From contig CADBTM010000041.1 in assembly GCA_902797555.1 (NCBI GenBank), forward strand, positions 1-16,668: 16,668 nt of DNA, given 5' to 3'. The position numbers and the translations under genes are program-made. Origin of the DNA: Oscillospiraceae bacterium. Lineage in GTDB: Bacteria; Bacillota; Clostridia; Oscillospirales; Butyricicoccaceae. This document shows, piece after piece, positions 15,020-16,668 of the stretch. Numbering within the stretch: position 1 is the first letter of the stretch; every line of letters begins with the position of its first letter. The notes under the pieces are model-generated. The model saw only the letters and a program-made list of their open reading frames with translations. It had not been told where the DNA came from and did no database searches.

Positions 15020-16167
15020 AATACCTCTTCATCCAACCGCACTGAAGCGCGCGCAAGGCGGTCTGTTTCGTAGATATCCTCGAAAGTGGGATGCTGAACA
15101 AAAGGAACACGACGGGCCGCGCACTCTACAATGGGCGTGATTTTTCCAAAGGGAATCTCCCCCCGCAAAAATGCGGCGACTGCGACCTCGTTTGCTCCAT
15201 TGATGGCGGCGCCCAGATTCCCGCCCCGTTCCATCGCCTCTCGGCACAAGCGCATGGCGGGAAAAGTCACCTCATCCGGCTTAAAAAACGTAAGTTTTCC
15301 AAGGGCTGTCAAGTCCAATCGCTTGCGCTGTGACGGAAAGCGTTGAGGATAATCGATGGCATGCTGAATGGGCAGGCGCATATCAGGCGGAGACATCTGG
15401 GCGATCACGCTTCCGTCACAAAACTCCACCATGGAATGAACAATGCTCTCCCGATGCACCACCACCTCGATCTGCTCCGGACGAACATGGAACAGATGCA
15501 TGGCCTCGATCATCTCAAAGCCCTTGTTCATCATGGTTGCGGAATCCACGGTGATCTTTGCTCCCATGCTCCAGCTGGGATGTTTGAGCGCCTGTTCCGC
15601 GCCCATATTCGCGATCTCATCCGCTTTTTTCCCGAAAAACGGCCCGCCGGAGGCTGTGAGAAGAATGCGCTCCACCGCATCCGCCTTTCCCGCCTGCAGG
15701 CACTGGAAAATAGCATTGTGCTCAGAATCCACCGGCAGGATGGGAACGCCGTACTGCTTTGCAAGAGCGTTCACCAGATCGCCCGCGCACACCAGGGATT
15801 CTTTATTGGCAAGTGCAAGGGGCTTTCCCGCCTTTATGGCGGCAACGGTCGGTGCAAGCCCGGCGATGCCCAAGGCTGCATTCAGCACAGTATCTGCGCT
15901 GTCAAGGGAAGCAACCTTACATACGCCATCTTTTCCGGAAAGGATCTCGGTATCGCATTTCCCCTGCAGACGCCGCCGCAGAGATTGCGCTGCGTTCTCG
16001 TCAAACAGTGCTGCGCAAATGGGATGAAAGCGCAGGATCTGTTCCTCCAAGAGCGCATCGTTTTTTCCGGCGGCAAGGCCGACGACCTGATATCCACGCT
16101 CTTCCACCACCTGCAGCGCCTGCGTGCCGATGGATCCGGTGGAGCCGATCACGGACAGTTTCTTCAT
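15016..16167 (-). CDS. dxr: 1-deoxy-D-xylulose 5-phosphate reductoisomerase
   Basis: A 383-residue cytoplasmic enzyme catalysing the first committed step of the MEP pathway: NADPH-dependent rearrangement and reduction of DXP to methylerythritol 4-phosphate. The nucleotide loop is GSTGSIG (8-14). The metal ligands are Asp147 and Glu149 (PVDSEHNAIFQ) and Glu218 (MMNKGFE). Other family blocks are LANKESLV (119-126), TASGGPFFG (171-179) and HPSWSMGAKITVDSA (196-210). The length is normal. The ribosome site is weak (GGGGTAAG), and the gene begins 6 bp after the cdsA stop, which suggests dependence on upstream translation. The stop overlaps the rseP start by 4 bp. It is the target of fosmidomycin in other bacteria. 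Confidence 0.98.
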   Translation of the reverse strand: MKKLSVIGSTGSIGTQALQVVEERGYQVVGLAAGKNDALLEEQILRFHPICAALFDENAAQSLRRRLQGKCDTEILSGKDGVCKVASLDSADTVLNAALGIAGLAPTVAAIKAGKPLALANKESLVCAGDLVNALAKQYGVPILPVDSEHNAIFQCLQAGKADAVERILLTASGGPFFGKKADEIANMGAEQALKHPSWSMGAKITVDSATMMNKGFEMIEAMHLFHVRPEQIEVVVHRESIVHSMVEFCDGSVIAQMSPPDMRLPIQHAIDYPQRFPSQRKRLDLTALGKLTFFKPDEVTFPAMRLCREAMERGGNLGAAINGANEVAVAAFLRGEIPFGKITPIVECAARRVPFVQHPTFEDIYETDRLARASVRLDEEVL

Positions 16168-16173
16168 ATCATC

Positions 16174-16668
16174 TTACCCCAAAATACGCGGAAGTATGTG
16201 TTGATACACCAGTTCAAACACAGGTGCGGCAAACAAAATGCTGTCGAACCGATCCCATACGCCGCCATGTCCGGGAAAGATCTTTCCGTAATCCTTGATC
16301 TTTGCGCCGCGCTTGATAACAGAAAGGCTCAGATCCCCCAGCTGTCCCAGCGACGACCCCACAGCACCGTAGATCACAGCGGGCAAAATCGCCATTTGCA
16401 GCGAAAAGAATCGGCGCATGACCAGCGCATAGATCAAACAGGCCACCATGGCAAACACCAGACCGCCAAGAGTGCCTTCCACTGTTTTTTTCGGGCTGAC
16501 GTAAGGCGCCAGCTTGTGTTTGCCGATGGCTTTTCCCACCAGCATCGCGGCACTGTCGCAGGTCCAGACGGTGATCCAGGGCATAAGCACCAGAAGATTG
16601 CCGTTTTCTCCGTTGCGGACGCGCAACACAGCGGCAAACATCAAAGGAAGCAGAATGGCCGCCAGAAC
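16174..16668 (-). CDS. cdsA: Phosphatidate cytidylyltransferase (CdsA), N-terminus cut by window edge
   Basis: A membrane enzyme that makes CDP-diacylglycerol and pyrophosphate from phosphatidic acid and CTP, feeding all phospholipid synthesis. The last 164 residues are visible, and the frame stays open to the window edge, so the start lies outside. The family is about 260-280 residues. The CDP-alcohol signature is present near the C-terminus: SVIKRGAKIKDYGKIFPGHG followed by GVWDRFDS. The upstream segment SPKKTVEGTLGG is also typical. Several hydrophobic stretches span the fragment. It is followed 6 bp later by dxr, the usual Firmicute order, and uppS and frr would be expected beyond the right edge. 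Confidence 0.96.
   Translation of the reverse strand, partial: VLAAILLPLMFAAVLRVRNGENGNLLVLMPWITVWTCDSAAMLVGKAIGKHKLAPYVSPKKTVEGTLGGLVFAMVACLIYALVMRRFFSLQMAILPAVIYGAVGSSLGQLGDLSLSVIKRGAKIKDYGKIFPGHGGVWDRFDSILFAAPVFELVYQHILPRILG

Noticed and set aside
1..16668. Search by eye for CRISPR repeats, insertion sequences, tRNAs, toxin-antitoxin or defence genes
   Set aside because: None seen. The coding density on the minus strand leaves only the 2160-2334 region and a few gaps of 51 bp or less unexplained.

Overview
The window reads as an ordinary chromosomal stretch of a Gram-positive, probably spore-forming member of the Clostridia; a gut Oscillospirales-type genome is my best guess. Three things point there. 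It has a Gram-positive PolC replicase. It has the Firmicute gene order cdsA-dxr-rseP-ispG-polC. It also has a tiny, very polar spore-protein-like gene behind a forespore (sigma-G-like) promoter. Base composition is moderately GC-rich, and the codons TTA, CTA and TCA are almost absent from the large genes. I see no mobile element, CRISPR array, phage gene, tRNA, rRNA or defence gene.

Layout, in the direction of transcription (almost everything is on the minus strand). From the right edge to about 2.5 kb runs one unbroken set of 12 genes: cdsA (cut by the window edge), dxr, rseP, ispG, polC, a CBS-domain inorganic pyrophosphatase, a class II aldolase, lspA, an RluD-type pseudouridine synthase, a Cof-type HAD phosphatase, a YitT-family membrane protein and an ArsC/Spx-family protein. 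The largest gap is 51 bp. Four junctions are 4-bp ATGA overlaps and one is a 35-bp overlap. The series ends at a strong terminator hairpin at 2483-2515. That hairpin has T-runs on both strands and also ends a convergent 45-codon gene on the plus strand (2335-2472). After a divergent promoter region of about 175 bp comes a second minus-strand unit, yebC then lepA; lepA runs off the left edge.

How the genes fit together. The long unit joins membrane and envelope work (CDP-diacylglycerol synthesis, two MEP isoprenoid enzymes, site-2 protease, lipoprotein signal peptidase) with replication (PolC) and pyrophosphate removal. PolC and CdsA both release PPi, so a nucleotide-sensing pyrophosphatase just downstream of polC makes metabolic sense, although that link is inference. 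The left unit is translation-related (EF4/LepA and a YebC-family protein).

I did not find a clear undescribed system. The items most worth a second look are the small forespore-type gene, the aldolase wedged between housekeeping genes, and a 5-kb codon-mirrored antisense open frame that I explain as a codon-use artefact.
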